Source of the DNA: DASUBN01 sp050261675
GTDB lineage: Bacteria > Pseudomonadota > Gammaproteobacteria > Natronospirales > REEB76
Assembly: GCA_050261675.1 (NCBI GenBank)
Contig: JBLNDO010000074.1
Coordinates: 1 to 42,209 of the forward strand
Reading direction: 5' to 3'
Length of the DNA stretch: 42,209 nucleotides
In this document: positions 6,623-14,860 of the stretch, piece by piece
Numbering within the stretch: position 1 is the stretch's first letter
Layout: each line of letters starts with the position of its first letter
Made by a program: the position numbers and the translations under genes
Notes under the pieces: model-generated
Database searches by the model: none
The model's input: the letters and a program-made list of their open reading frames with translations, nothing else
Told to the model about the DNA's origin: nothing

Positions 6623-9600
6623 GCCGGATCACGCTGCCGACGTGAATGCCGTTCCACGTGCTCGCGCAGAAGGTCCATGAGTTGCTGTTCGTTGAACGGT
6701 TTCATGAGGAAATCATCCATTAGCCCTTCGCTGATCTGCCCTCGACCCTCCGGGAGTACATCCGCGCTCATGGCGATGATGGGCGGGGTGGAATTGCCGT
6801 AGGCCGCGCGCAACGCGCTAGCGGTCTCGATGCCGTCCATTCCTGGCATATGGATGTCCAGCAGAGCGGCATCCCAGCGTGCACGTGAGGCGGCATCGAG
6901 CAGTTCGTTACCGCTGCCCGCTTCCAGCGTGCGGTACCCCGCCTGATTCAACATCGTCACCAGAAGCCGGCGATTGATACGGTTATCGTCTGCTACCAGG
7001 ATTAGGGGCGCGTCGGATGCGGGCACGGTTGCCTCGGGGCCTTTCGTCCTTTCCTGGCCCACAGCAGGTTGTATGACCCTTTGCACTAATGATTGCAATT
7101 CCAGGTAGACGGTTTTTTCGCGGGCACTCTTGCTTAACACCCGGTGATATAGCATTTCGGACAGATCCTTGAGGGTTTGGCGCTCAATGCGCGGGGCGAG
7201 TATCAGCATGGGTGGCAGTGCACGTGCAAATTTATTTTTGAGCACACTCAATTCCGCCAGTTCGTGTTCGCTCAAGGAGAGCACGACCGCATCCGCCGTC
7301 GATGAAATCAGTGTGTCCAGTTCCAGGACTTCGTGCACTTCAGCACCAAGGCGGGAGAGCGAGGCGCACCAGGCTTGACTGGAGAGCGGATGTCGGTCGT
7401 AAAGCGCGATGCGGAGCCGTGACGACAGTCGCACCCGCGCCGTCGCATTCTTCTGCACTCGAAACTTCAGTTGAAAGCGGAACGTAGTACCACTGCCCAC
7501 CCGGCTCTTCACTTCGATCTGCCCACCCATGAGATCGATGAGCTTTCTGCAAATCGCGAGTCCCAGTCCCGTTCCCTCTACCTGATGCCGCGCGGAGATC
7601 TTTCCGCGGGCATAGGCATTGAAGAGTTGACCGATCTCGCCCTCGGGAATGCCGATGCCCGTGTCGATGACGGAGAACGTCAGGTTCGCTTCGCGATCTG
7701 CCGCGGCAGCGGCCTCTACCCGGATGCAGATGGATCCTGACTCGGTGAACTTAATGGCGTTACTCAGCAAGTTGGTCAGCACTTGCCGCACGCGCAATGG
7801 ATCACCGCGCAACTGCAGCGGCACATCCGACGGTATCACCCTCATCAACTCCAGCCGCTTCTGGTAGGCGATTGGTGCGAGTAGTTCCAGGGTGCTTTCG
7901 ATGAGTTCCAGTAGGTCGAAGTCGACTTCGTCGATGAGCAGCTTGCCTGCCTCGAGGCGCGACAGGTCCAGGGTGTCGTTGATGATCGCCAGCAGCGTCT
8001 CCGAGGATTGACGGATGGTGCCGACATAGTCTTTCTGTTCGGAATTGAGCTGGGTGGAGCCGAGCAATTTCGTGTAACCCAGCACCCCGGTCAGGGGGGT
8101 GCGCAATTCATGGCTCATGTTGGCCAGGAACTGTGACTTCACCTTTTCGCCTTCGGCGGCGCGTCTTTGGGCGACTTCGAGCTCGGCGTTTTTGAGGTTC
8201 ACGCCCTGCAAGGTTTCGCGTAGTTCTTGTGTTGCTTCCTTTACCTGCACCTCAAGTTTCTCGACGAAATTGCTCTTGATCTCGTTGGCTTCACGCAGAC
8301 TGGCACTGACCTGTTTCTCTCGCTCGATTTTGCGCTTCAAGCTGTAAACATAGGCAATGGCGCTACCGATGGTGACTAACAAATAGACGGTGTAAGCCCA
8401 CCAGGTACGCCACCAAGGTGGCAGCACGTTGATGTCGAGTTTCGCCGGAACGGCGCTCCAAACACCCCAGTTATTGGCCGCCCGCACCTCAAGGCGGTAG
8501 CGTCCGGGATTGAGGTTGGTGAAGGTGATCAAATGCGAGGGAGTAGGCGGGGTCCAGTCTGACTGAAAACCGACCAGCCGGTAGGAATATGTGTTCGCCA
8601 CCGGTGCTCCGAAATCCATTGCGGCGGCATCGAAAATGCTGATGGCATCCTTGTAGCCCAAGGTCAATTCCTTGCCCGGCGGCAAAAGCATGGGGATTTG
8701 TTGTCCGTCGCGGTAAGACGTGACGCCGCTCAGTACCACCTCCGGCGGGTGGGAATTGGGTTTGAGGTCCTGGGGTCTGAAACCGATAGCCCCCTGTCCG
8801 CCGGAAAACCACAGCCACCCATTGGGTGAGTGTGTATGGCCGTAAGAGTAGTACTCGCTCATGGGTGAGCCTTGGTCGCGCGCGAAACTGAGCGATACAC
8901 CCCGCGAGGGTTCAAAACGCAGAAGGGAGTTCACCGTGGCGAGCCAGAGATTCCCCGCGTCGTCTGGTTCTATTGCGAGGACCTGGGTGTGCTTGAGCGG
9001 TGGCACTTGTACCGGAGGTGACAGCGGTTTGCCTGCTGCATCTAGGGGGATTCGCCATAGACCCTCGTATGTCCCTACCCAGAGCACGTGTTGTGGGTCT
9101 TCGTACAGGCTTTGAACCACGGGTTCGATGTTGCCCGGCGTCATCGGTATCAGCGTGCTGCGCTGGCTGCGCATGTCCACCAAGAACAAGCCGCGGAAGG
9201 TGCCGGCCCACAGGTAGCCGGGGCCCACTTGCAACAGGTCCTCCACCACATCCGTGGGGCCCAATTCGTTGTGACCGGTTCCGGCTATCTGCCGCGTCTT
9301 GCTGGTTTGCGTGTCGAACAGCAAGAGGCCTCCGCCGAAGGTAGCCAGATACGCCTCATGCGGATTTCTGAGCAGAATGCGATTCGCGGGGTCACGTTTG
9401 ACGGCTATATCAGACGCGGGCAGCCATGTCTTGAGAATTCGGCCCAATGGATCGACCAGGAGCAGATTTCCCGAGGCGGTTGTCATCAGCAGGTTTTTTT
9501 CACCGGTCCTGACAATCGCAAGCACTTGACCATAGTGGTTCAGGTCCAGGCTTAGAAACACGTTGTGTGAGTCGCTGAGCTCATCAGTGTTCGAATTGAG

Positions 9601-10806
9601 ATCGAATTGATACACGCCGCCGGTTCCACCCATCAGCAGCTTGTTGCCGTAGAGCAGCAGGGCAGTGACGGTGTCCAGGAGGTAATTGCGGTTTCCCTTG
9701 ATCTCGCTGGGCTTGAGGGAGTAGATATCGATGAATTCAGGATCGAAGGTGCTGATGCCTGCGTACGTTCCGAGCCACATCAGACCCGCATGATCCTCGA
9801 ACAATACATTGGTGTTGTTGGATGCGAGCGTATCGATCGCGCCCACCACCTGCTTGTAGTGTCTCAGCTCTCCAGACCCCGCTAACATCACGAAGATGCC
9901 GTTGGTAATGGTGGTGAACCATATGTTTTGTTTGTCGTCCACGAAGACGCTGCGCATGAGCATTTTCTGCAATGCCTTGGGCCCCGGACGGAGCGTGGGC
10001 GTTTGCGACGAATGCAAGAGATCAGGATCGTAAACGTAGACACCTCCATAGGTCGTGACCCACAAGCGGTGTGATGCATCTTCGGCGATTTGCCACACAC
10101 GGTGGCTGCGTAGGTCCTTGGCGGGATTGTCGAGGTGGAAGACCGTGACGTTCTTCGCTGGATCGAAACGATCGAGCCCGTCCGGTGTGGCGATCCAGAA
10201 TCGTCCGAGGTTGTCCACGAAGACGCCGCTTACGCGGCCGTCGGCCGGTGCGGCAGGGCTGGAACCCGTGGGGTAATGCCGGAATATGTCCGTACTTGGA
10301 TCGAGAATGTCGAACCCGGCATCGCTGGTGTTCACCAGCAGACGACCATCGGCCAGGACGGCCACATAATCGACGGAATCACTGATCAGGCTGTTCGGAT
10401 CACCGGTGACATGGCGGAAATGCCTGAAGGTCTCGGTTTGCGGGTCGTATAGATCCAGCCCGTTGGGGAAGGGCGCGATCCAGAGACGGCCTTGCTTGTC
10501 CTCGCAAATGGACCGGATGTAGTTTCCGGAAAGGCTGCTCGGATCGTTTTGGTTATGCCTGAAGATTTTGAATGTATAGCCATCGTAACGGTTGAGCCCG
10601 TCTCCCGTGGAGATCCAGAGGTAACCTTGGGAATCCTGGACGAAGCCCTTCACTTCGTTATTGGATAGCCCATCCTCCATGCTGAGATGGCGGAAGCGGG
10701 GTGCAGCGTATCCCGGCAGAACCGGGAGTAGTGCCAGGATGGAAATCGCCAGGCACCGGAGTGCCCGGCGACTCCATCCCCTTATTATGCGCACTCGGGA
10801 AGGCAT
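6619..10806 (-). CDS. Hybrid sensor histidine kinase with two-component propeller domain
   Basis: A protein of 1395 residues. A signal peptide (about 1-35, ending PVLPGYA) leads into a periplasmic region with many propeller repeats of the type G-L-S-N-N-x-V...D-x-x-G-x-L-W-I-S-T-x-D-G-L-N-R (about 38-700), then a Y_Y_Y domain (about 715-785). A transmembrane helix (about 795-815) and a coiled coil follow. The HisKA box MSHELRTPL has phospho-acceptor H899. The HATPase has the N box NLLSNAIKF, then DTGIGIP and GTGLGLAI. A degenerate receiver-like stretch (about 1125-1240) precedes a true receiver whose phospho-acceptor is D1317 in LLDIHMPGMDG. There is no internal Hpt, but a separate Hpt protein is encoded upstream. 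No DNA-binding output domain is present. No clear ribosome-binding site precedes the ATG, and a perfect palindrome does. Confidence 0.93.
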   Translation of the reverse strand: MPSRVRIIRGWSRRALRCLAISILALLPVLPGYAAPRFRHLSMEDGLSNNEVKGFVQDSQGYLWISTGDGLNRYDGYTFKIFRHNQNDPSSLSGNYIRSICEDKQGRLWIAPFPNGLDLYDPQTETFRHFRHVTGDPNSLISDSVDYVAVLADGRLLVNTSDAGFDILDPSTDIFRHYPTGSSPAAPADGRVSGVFVDNLGRFWIATPDGLDRFDPAKNVTVFHLDNPAKDLRSHRVWQIAEDASHRLWVTTYGGVYVYDPDLLHSSQTPTLRPGPKALQKMLMRSVFVDDKQNIWFTTITNGIFVMLAGSGELRHYKQVVGAIDTLASNNTNVLFEDHAGLMWLGTYAGISTFDPEFIDIYSLKPSEIKGNRNYLLDTVTALLLYGNKLLMGGTGGVYQFDLNSNTDELSDSHNVFLSLDLNHYGQVLAIVRTGEKNLLMTTASGNLLLVDPLGRILKTWLPASDIAVKRDPANRILLRNPHEAYLATFGGGLLLFDTQTSKTRQIAGTGHNELGPTDVVEDLLQVGPGYLWAGTFRGLFLVDMRSQRSTLIPMTPGNIEPVVQSLYEDPQHVLWVGTYEGLWRIPLDAAGKPLSPPVQVPPLKHTQVLAIEPDDAGNLWLATVNSLLRFEPSRGVSLSFARDQGSPMSEYYSYGHTHSPNGWLWFSGGQGAIGFRPQDLKPNSHPPEVVLSGVTSYRDGQQIPMLLPPGKELTLGYKDAISIFDAAAMDFGAPVANTYSYRLVGFQSDWTPPTPSHLITFTNLNPGRYRLEVRAANNWGVWSAVPAKLDINVLPPWWRTWWAYTVYLLVTIGSAIAYVYSLKRKIEREKQVSASLREANEIKSNFVEKLEVQVKEATQELRETLQGVNLKNAELEVAQRRAAEGEKVKSQFLANMSHELRTPLTGVLGYTKLLGSTQLNSEQKDYVGTIRQSSETLLAIINDTLDLSRLEAGKLLIDEVDFDLLELIESTLELLAPIAYQKRLELMRVIPSDVPLQLRGDPLRVRQVLTNLLSNAIKFTESGSICIRVEAAAAADREANLTFSVIDTGIGIPEGEIGQLFNAYARGKISARHQVEGTGLGLAICRKLIDLMGGQIEVKSRVGSGTTFRFQLKFRVQKNATARVRLSSRLRIALYDRHPLSSQAWCASLSRLGAEVHEVLELDTLISSTADAVVLSLSEHELAELSVLKNKFARALPPMLILAPRIERQTLKDLSEMLYHRVLSKSAREKTVYLELQSLVQRVIQPAVGQERTKGPEATVPASDAPLILVADDNRINRRLLVTMLNQAGYRTLEAGSGNELLDAASRARWDAALLDIHMPGMDGIETASALRAAYGNSTPPIIAMSADVLPEGRGQISEGLMDDFLMKPFNEQQLMDLLREHVERHSRRQRDPA

Positions 10807-10820
10807 CTAGCCGCGGCTAG
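10807..10820. repeat. Perfect 14-bp palindrome between small protein B and kinase genes
   Basis: CTAGCCGCGGCTAG is its own reverse complement. It fills exactly the gap between the stop codon of small protein B (10821-10823) and the kinase start codon (10804-10806). There is no ribosome-binding site in the gap. It could be a protein-binding operator, an RNA hairpin affecting re-initiation, or a restriction-type site (it contains SacII, CCGCGG). Confidence 0.7.
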
Positions 10821-11129
10821 TCAGGAATTGTTGTATGTCGTACTGGTGCCGCCGCCCCCGGTATTGCCACTATCGGCACACATTCCCGCATTGCCAAATG
10901 CCGCGTGAGCCTGCTTCAGCTGCTTGATGGCAAGCTTGACCTGTTTCTTCCCCTTGGGGTGCGGGTGACTGGCGGCGATCTGTTTCAGAGTCTTAGAGAC
11001 CTGTTTGATAAGCTTTTCGCCCTTGCTGTAGTGCTGCACGCGCTTCTTGGCGTCGGATGCTGCGCGTTTGGCGCGTGCTTGATGCACACGACGGAATTTT
11101 GTCGCAGTAACGGGTTTCTTGCCGGCCAT
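10821..11129 (-). CDS. Small basic protein B with the same C-terminal CADS-TGGG motif as peptide A
   Basis: A protein of 102 residues from ATG 11129, supported by AGGAG eight bases upstream. A start at 11207 is possible but would read through the leader. Residues 1-75 are extremely rich in Lys, Arg, Ala and Gln, predicted helical, and resemble histone-H1-like or nucleic-acid-binding segments. The tail changes character: FGNAGMCADSGNTGGGG (78-94), then TSTTYNNS. The only cysteine is C84. This tail aligns with peptide A as FGxAxxCADS(x2)TGGG, with different codons. The gene lies 14 bases upstream of the sensor kinase gene on the same strand. It may be a second precursor with a basic leader, or a structural protein bearing the same tail. 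Function unknown. Confidence 0.72.
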   Translation of the reverse strand: MAGKKPVTATKFRRVHQARAKRAASDAKKRVQHYSKGEKLIKQVSKTLKQIAASHPHPKGKKQVKLAIKQLKQAHAAFGNAGMCADSGNTGGGGTSTTYNNS

Positions 11130-11174
11130 GGTAATTGCTCCTTTTATCGATATTTTGGACGTGGACCCCTTGAC

Positions 11175-11193
11175 GGCTGCGATGGACGCAGCC
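11175..11193 (-). repeat. Hairpin in the leader of small protein B
   Basis: GGCTGCG (11175-11181) and CGCAGCC (11187-11193) form a perfect 7-bp stem with a 5-base loop, 45 bases upstream of the start codon of small protein B. No U tract follows in the gene's direction. Like the hairpin before peptide gene A, it could stabilise the message. It could also weakly end the Hpt transcript. Confidence 0.4.
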
Positions 11194-11277
11194 CCTGATG
11201 AGCGCATTCAGTTTACAGAATGTGATTTGCTGACGCACGGATGGCGTGGACCGGGTCTTGCCTCGATGGAATCGCCA

Positions 11278-11592
11278 TCAACCTTCGAAGGCGGTCAAGA
11301 CCCGGCTGATTTCCGCTGAAAATGTATCCATGGCTTCGCGGTCGGGAGGATTGCCCTCCGCCACCTGCTCCTCGATGCGCATGCAGGCGCTTTTCAACGC
11401 ACTCAAACGGCAGAACGACGCCGAACCCTTGACCCGGTGCACCTGTTCCCGGAGTTTGGCCCATTGGCAGGCAGCGTAAGCTTCTTCGGAGCGTTCCCGG
11501 TCCACCGGCAAATCCTCGGCAAGCATCTGGCGGATTTCCGGGCGCAATGCGGCGAGCGCCTGGCGGAGTTCGCTTTGATCGTCGTCTGCCAT
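11278..11592 (-). CDS. Hpt domain phosphotransfer protein
   Basis: A protein of 104 residues that is essentially one Hpt four-helix domain. The phospho-accepting histidine is H52 in REQVHRVKGSASFC, the usual H-x-x-K-G-S-(A/S) box. GGAG six bases before ATG 11592 supports the start. The hybrid kinase two genes downstream on the same strand has HisKA, HATPase and receiver domains but no Hpt, so this protein is the likely relay partner taking phosphate from D1317. No response regulator with an output domain is encoded nearby, so the final target lies elsewhere. Confidence 0.88.
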   Translation of the reverse strand: MADDDQSELRQALAALRPEIRQMLAEDLPVDRERSEEAYAACQWAKLREQVHRVKGSASFCRLSALKSACMRIEEQVAEGNPPDREAMDTFSAEISRVLTAFEG

Positions 11593-11710
11593 CGGTTTCT
11601 CCGGATTCCGGACCTTATCCTGCGTGTTTGGGCACGGCCGGTCAAAGGCCCGGCGTGACGGGCCGGTTTGTTACACTGGCGCCTCTTGGAGACGGGGCGG
11701 GGCGCCGGCT

Positions 11711-12490
11711 GTGAACATCCTGGCATTCGACATCGAAACGATTCCCGATCTGGATGCCGGCCGCCGCTTGTACGGCCTCGAGGGTTTGCCGGATGAGGAC
11801 GTGGGCAAGGCCATGTTCCAGAAGCGCCGCCAGGACACCGGTGGTAGCGAGTTCCTGCCGCTGCATCTTCACCGGGTCGCGGCGGTCTCCATCGCCCTGC
11901 GCAACCGGGAGGGCTTCAAGGTTTGGACCCTGGGTACTCCGGAATCGGAGGAAAAGGAGATCGTGGCGCGGTTTTTCGAGGGCATCGAGAAGTTCACTCC
12001 CGACCTCGTTTCCTGGAACGGCTCGGGCTTCGACCTGCCGGTGCTCAATTATCGTGCACTGCGACACGGGCTTTCGGCGCCCCGCTTCTGGGAGACGGGG
12101 GACAGCGACCAATCATTCCGCTGGAACAACTACATTTCCCGCTATCATTGGCGCCACACCGACCTCATGGACGTGCTGGGTTTTTATCAGGGCCGTGCCG
12201 GCGTGCCCTTGGACGAGATGGCACAGCTCTGCGGTTTTCCCGGCAAACTCGGCATGCACGGCAGTCATGTCTGGGATCAATGGCTGCAGGGCAACCTGGC
12301 GGGCATCCGTGACTATTGCGAGACCGACGCGCTCAACACCTATTTGCTGTACCTGCGCTTCGAATCGCTCCGTGGAAATCTCGGGCTGGAGGAATACCGG
12401 CGTGAGTGCACGGTTGTGCGCGAGACCCTCAAGAAGGCCGGCAAGAAGCACCTGGATGAATTCCTGGCTGCATGGCCCGACGTCGCATGA
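11711..12490 (+). CDS. 3'-5' exonuclease of the PolB-like type
   Basis: A protein of 259 residues from GTG 11711 (MNILAFDIETIPD). An upstream start at 11624 would add residues unlike the family. The Exo I motif FDIETIPD carries the two metal-binding acids. Exo II is SWNGSGFDLPVL, and Exo III is YCETDALNTYLLY. This is the stand-alone exonuclease family related to the proofreading domain of family B DNA polymerases (PF10108 type). It probably acts in DNA or RNA end processing, but the cellular role is not established. The gene overlaps rlmD by 19 bases. No clear ribosome-binding site precedes the GTG. Confidence 0.85.
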   Translation: MNILAFDIETIPDLDAGRRLYGLEGLPDEDVGKAMFQKRRQDTGGSEFLPLHLHRVAAVSIALRNREGFKVWTLGTPESEEKEIVARFFEGIEKFTPDLVSWNGSGFDLPVLNYRALRHGLSAPRFWETGDSDQSFRWNNYISRYHWRHTDLMDVLGFYQGRAGVPLDEMAQLCGFPGKLGMHGSHVWDQWLQGNLAGIRDYCETDALNTYLLYLRFESLRGNLGLEEYRRECTVVRETLKKAGKKHLDEFLAAWPDVA

Positions 12491-13806
12491 GCCCCGCTGG
12501 CATCCCGGCCGCCGCGGCATCCCGGATACCGGTTACGGCACTCTCCCATGACGGGCGGGGCATCGCGCGACTGGCGGGCAAGACCCTGTTCATCGAGGGC
12601 GCACTCCCGGGCGAAGAAGTGACGTTTCGCGTGCTTAGGCGCAAGCGCGACTTCGACGAAGCGCAGGCGCTCGAGATCCTCCATGCTTCTCCGCAGCGAG
12701 TCATGCCGCGCTGTGCGCAATTCGGCGTCTGCGGCGGTTGTGCGCTACAGCATCTGGAGCTCGTGGCACAGGTAGCGGCCAAGCAACAGACGCTGTTGGA
12801 TAACCTCAAGCGTATCGGTGGTGTGACGCCGGACGAGGTCCTGCCGCCGCTCACCGGACATCCCTGGGGCTACCGGCGTCGCGCGCGGCTCTCGGTTCAT
12901 GCCGACGGGCCGGAGCGCGTACGGGTGGGCTTCCGGGAACGTCATCATCACCGCATTACCGCCACCGAACGCTGCCATGTGTTGGATCCGAAGGTAGGCG
13001 GGCTCATTACGCCCCTGGCTGAGCTCATCGGCAGTTTGAGTATCTCGGCGAGCATTCCCCAAATCGAAGTGGCGGTGGGCGACGAAGCGACAGTTTTGAT
13101 GATGCGGGTATTGTCACCACCCACGGACGATGACCGGCGGCGGTTGTGGGCCTTCGAAGACCAGCATGGGGTGCGTATTTCCCTATTGGCGGATGCCCAT
13201 GGCCCCAGTTCACCTTTGCGCGGCGAACCGGCACGCTTGAGTTATCGCCTTCCGGAATCGAACGTCGAGATTGCCTTCGAACCCGCTGACTTCATCCAGG
13301 TGAACGCCGAAGTGAACCGCCGGTTGGTGCAGCTCGCGTTGCAGGAACTGGAGATCGGTTCGGCCGACCGGGTTTTGGATCTTTTCTCCGGGCTCGGCAA
13401 CTTCACCCTGCCTATGGCACGTCATGCCGATGCAGTCACGGGTATCGAAGGCGAGGCGAGGCTGGTGGATCGAGCCCGCGCCAACGCAGAGAACAACGGA
13501 ATCAGGAACGCTGCGTTCGAGCAGGCGGACCTGTTCGCTGCCGACCAGCAGGGCGAATGGGCAAAGCGCCATTATGATCGGATATTGCTGGATCCGCCGC
13601 GCGCCGGCGCCCGGGAGGTCATCGCCCGGTTTCCACGCTTCAATGCCCGGCGGCTCGTGTACGTCTCCTGTCATCCCGCGACGCTCGCCCGTGACGCCAA
13701 GACCCTCGTGCAGAGCCAGGGCTGGCGGCTCGCGCGCGCCGGCGTACTGGACATGTTCCCGCACACCGCGCACGTGGAATCCATCGCCGTGTTCGTGCGG
13801 GACTGA
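12472..13806 (+). CDS. rlmD: 23S rRNA (uracil-1939-C5)-methyltransferase RlmD
   Basis: A protein of 444 residues that methylates U1939 of 23S rRNA using S-adenosylmethionine. An N-terminal TRAM domain (about 16-72) is followed by the iron-sulfur cysteines C81, C87 and C90 (CAQFGVCGGC) and a fourth, C168, in TERCHVLD. The SAM motif I is LDLFSGLGNFTLP. The methyltransferase motif DPPRAGA and the nucleophile box YVSCHPATLARD are present. ATG 12472 overlaps the exonuclease gene; ATG 12487 is an in-frame alternative. It ends three bases before nagZ. Confidence 0.94.
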   Translation: MARRRMSPAGIPAAAASRIPVTALSHDGRGIARLAGKTLFIEGALPGEEVTFRVLRRKRDFDEAQALEILHASPQRVMPRCAQFGVCGGCALQHLELVAQVAAKQQTLLDNLKRIGGVTPDEVLPPLTGHPWGYRRRARLSVHADGPERVRVGFRERHHHRITATERCHVLDPKVGGLITPLAELIGSLSISASIPQIEVAVGDEATVLMMRVLSPPTDDDRRRLWAFEDQHGVRISLLADAHGPSSPLRGEPARLSYRLPESNVEIAFEPADFIQVNAEVNRRLVQLALQELEIGSADRVLDLFSGLGNFTLPMARHADAVTGIEGEARLVDRARANAENNGIRNAAFEQADLFAADQQGEWAKRHYDRILLDPPRAGAREVIARFPRFNARRLVYVSCHPATLARDAKTLVQSQGWRLARAGVLDMFPHTAHVESIAVFVRD

Positions 13807-13809
13807 GCC

Positions 13810-14856
13810 ATGAGCCTGGGGCCGCTCATGGTGGATATCGCCGGCACCGCTCTCGACGCAGAGGACAAGGAAGTCCTCGTCCACCCCCTGGTGGGTGGCG
13901 TGATCCTGTTCACGCGCAATTACCGGGATCTGGAGCAGCTCACGGAATTGGTGAAAGCCCTGCACGCACTGCGCTCGCCGCCGTTGTTGGTGGCCGTGGA
14001 CCAGGAGGGTGGGCGGGTGCAGCGGTTCAGGGAAGGATTCACCGAGCTTCCCCCGGCGCGTCTGTTCGGGCGCTTGTACGACGTCGATCCGAAGGAAGCG
14101 GCACGGACCGCGGAACTCTCCGCCTGGCTCATGGCATCGGAGCTTCGCGCCGCCGGCCTGGACCTGAGTTTCGCACCGGTGGTGGATCTGGATTTCGGGG
14201 TGAGCAGCGTCATCGGCGACCGCGCCCTGCATTCGGATCCATCCGTTGTGGCGGAACTGGGCCGGGCCTGGATTCTGGGCATGCGGCGTGCCGGCATGGG
14301 CGCTTGTGCCAAACATTTCCCCGGCCACGGCGCCGTGCAGGGGGATTCCCACCACATGCTGCCGGTGGATGGGAGATCCTTGGAGGAGATGCGCAAGCAG
14401 GACTTGGTGCCGTATCAGCGCCTGATTCGCCTTGAGCTGCCCGCGGTCATGATGGCCCACGTGGTCTATGGGCAAGTGGATAAAGAGCCCGCGAGCTTCT
14501 CACGGCGCTGGATCCAGGACGAACTCCGCGGGTCGCTGCGCTTCGAGGCAGCCGTGCTCTGCGACGACTTGAGCATGCGCGGAGCGGAGAAGGCAGGGGA
14601 TTATCTGGGCCGGGCCCAGGCGGCTCTGGCGGCGGGCTGCGACATGCTGCCGGTCTGCAACAGCCGGGAAGGCGTCGTCGCCATACTGGACGGGCTTAAG
14701 GCCCCCATCCATCCCCTGAGCCAATGGCGCCTGGCGCACCTGCACGGGCGGGACGGACTGGATTGGAGCGCCCTGCGGCAGAGCGCCGAATGGCGCCACG
14801 CGCGCCATGCGTTGGAACGTCACTACGCGGGCGGCGAGTTCCGCCTTCGGACCTGA
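13810..14856 (+). CDS. nagZ: Beta-N-acetylhexosaminidase
   Basis: A protein of 348 residues of glycoside hydrolase family 3. NagZ removes N-acetylglucosamine from anhydro-muropeptides in the cytoplasm during peptidoglycan recycling. Recognisable motifs are GVILFTRNY, AVDQEGGRVQRF, the catalytic loop KHFPGHGAVQGDSHH and the nucleophile segment VLCDDLSMRGA. The start is three bases after the rlmD stop, so the two genes are probably co-transcribed. It converges with csiV, with only four bases between the stops and no hairpin there. Confidence 0.95.
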   Translation: MSLGPLMVDIAGTALDAEDKEVLVHPLVGGVILFTRNYRDLEQLTELVKALHALRSPPLLVAVDQEGGRVQRFREGFTELPPARLFGRLYDVDPKEAARTAELSAWLMASELRAAGLDLSFAPVVDLDFGVSSVIGDRALHSDPSVVAELGRAWILGMRRAGMGACAKHFPGHGAVQGDSHHMLPVDGRSLEEMRKQDLVPYQRLIRLELPAVMMAHVVYGQVDKEPASFSRRWIQDELRGSLRFEAAVLCDDLSMRGAEKAGDYLGRAQAALAAGCDMLPVCNSREGVVAILDGLKAPIHPLSQWRLAHLHGRDGLDWSALRQSAEWRHARHALERHYAGGEFRLRT

Positions 14857-14860
14857 CCGC

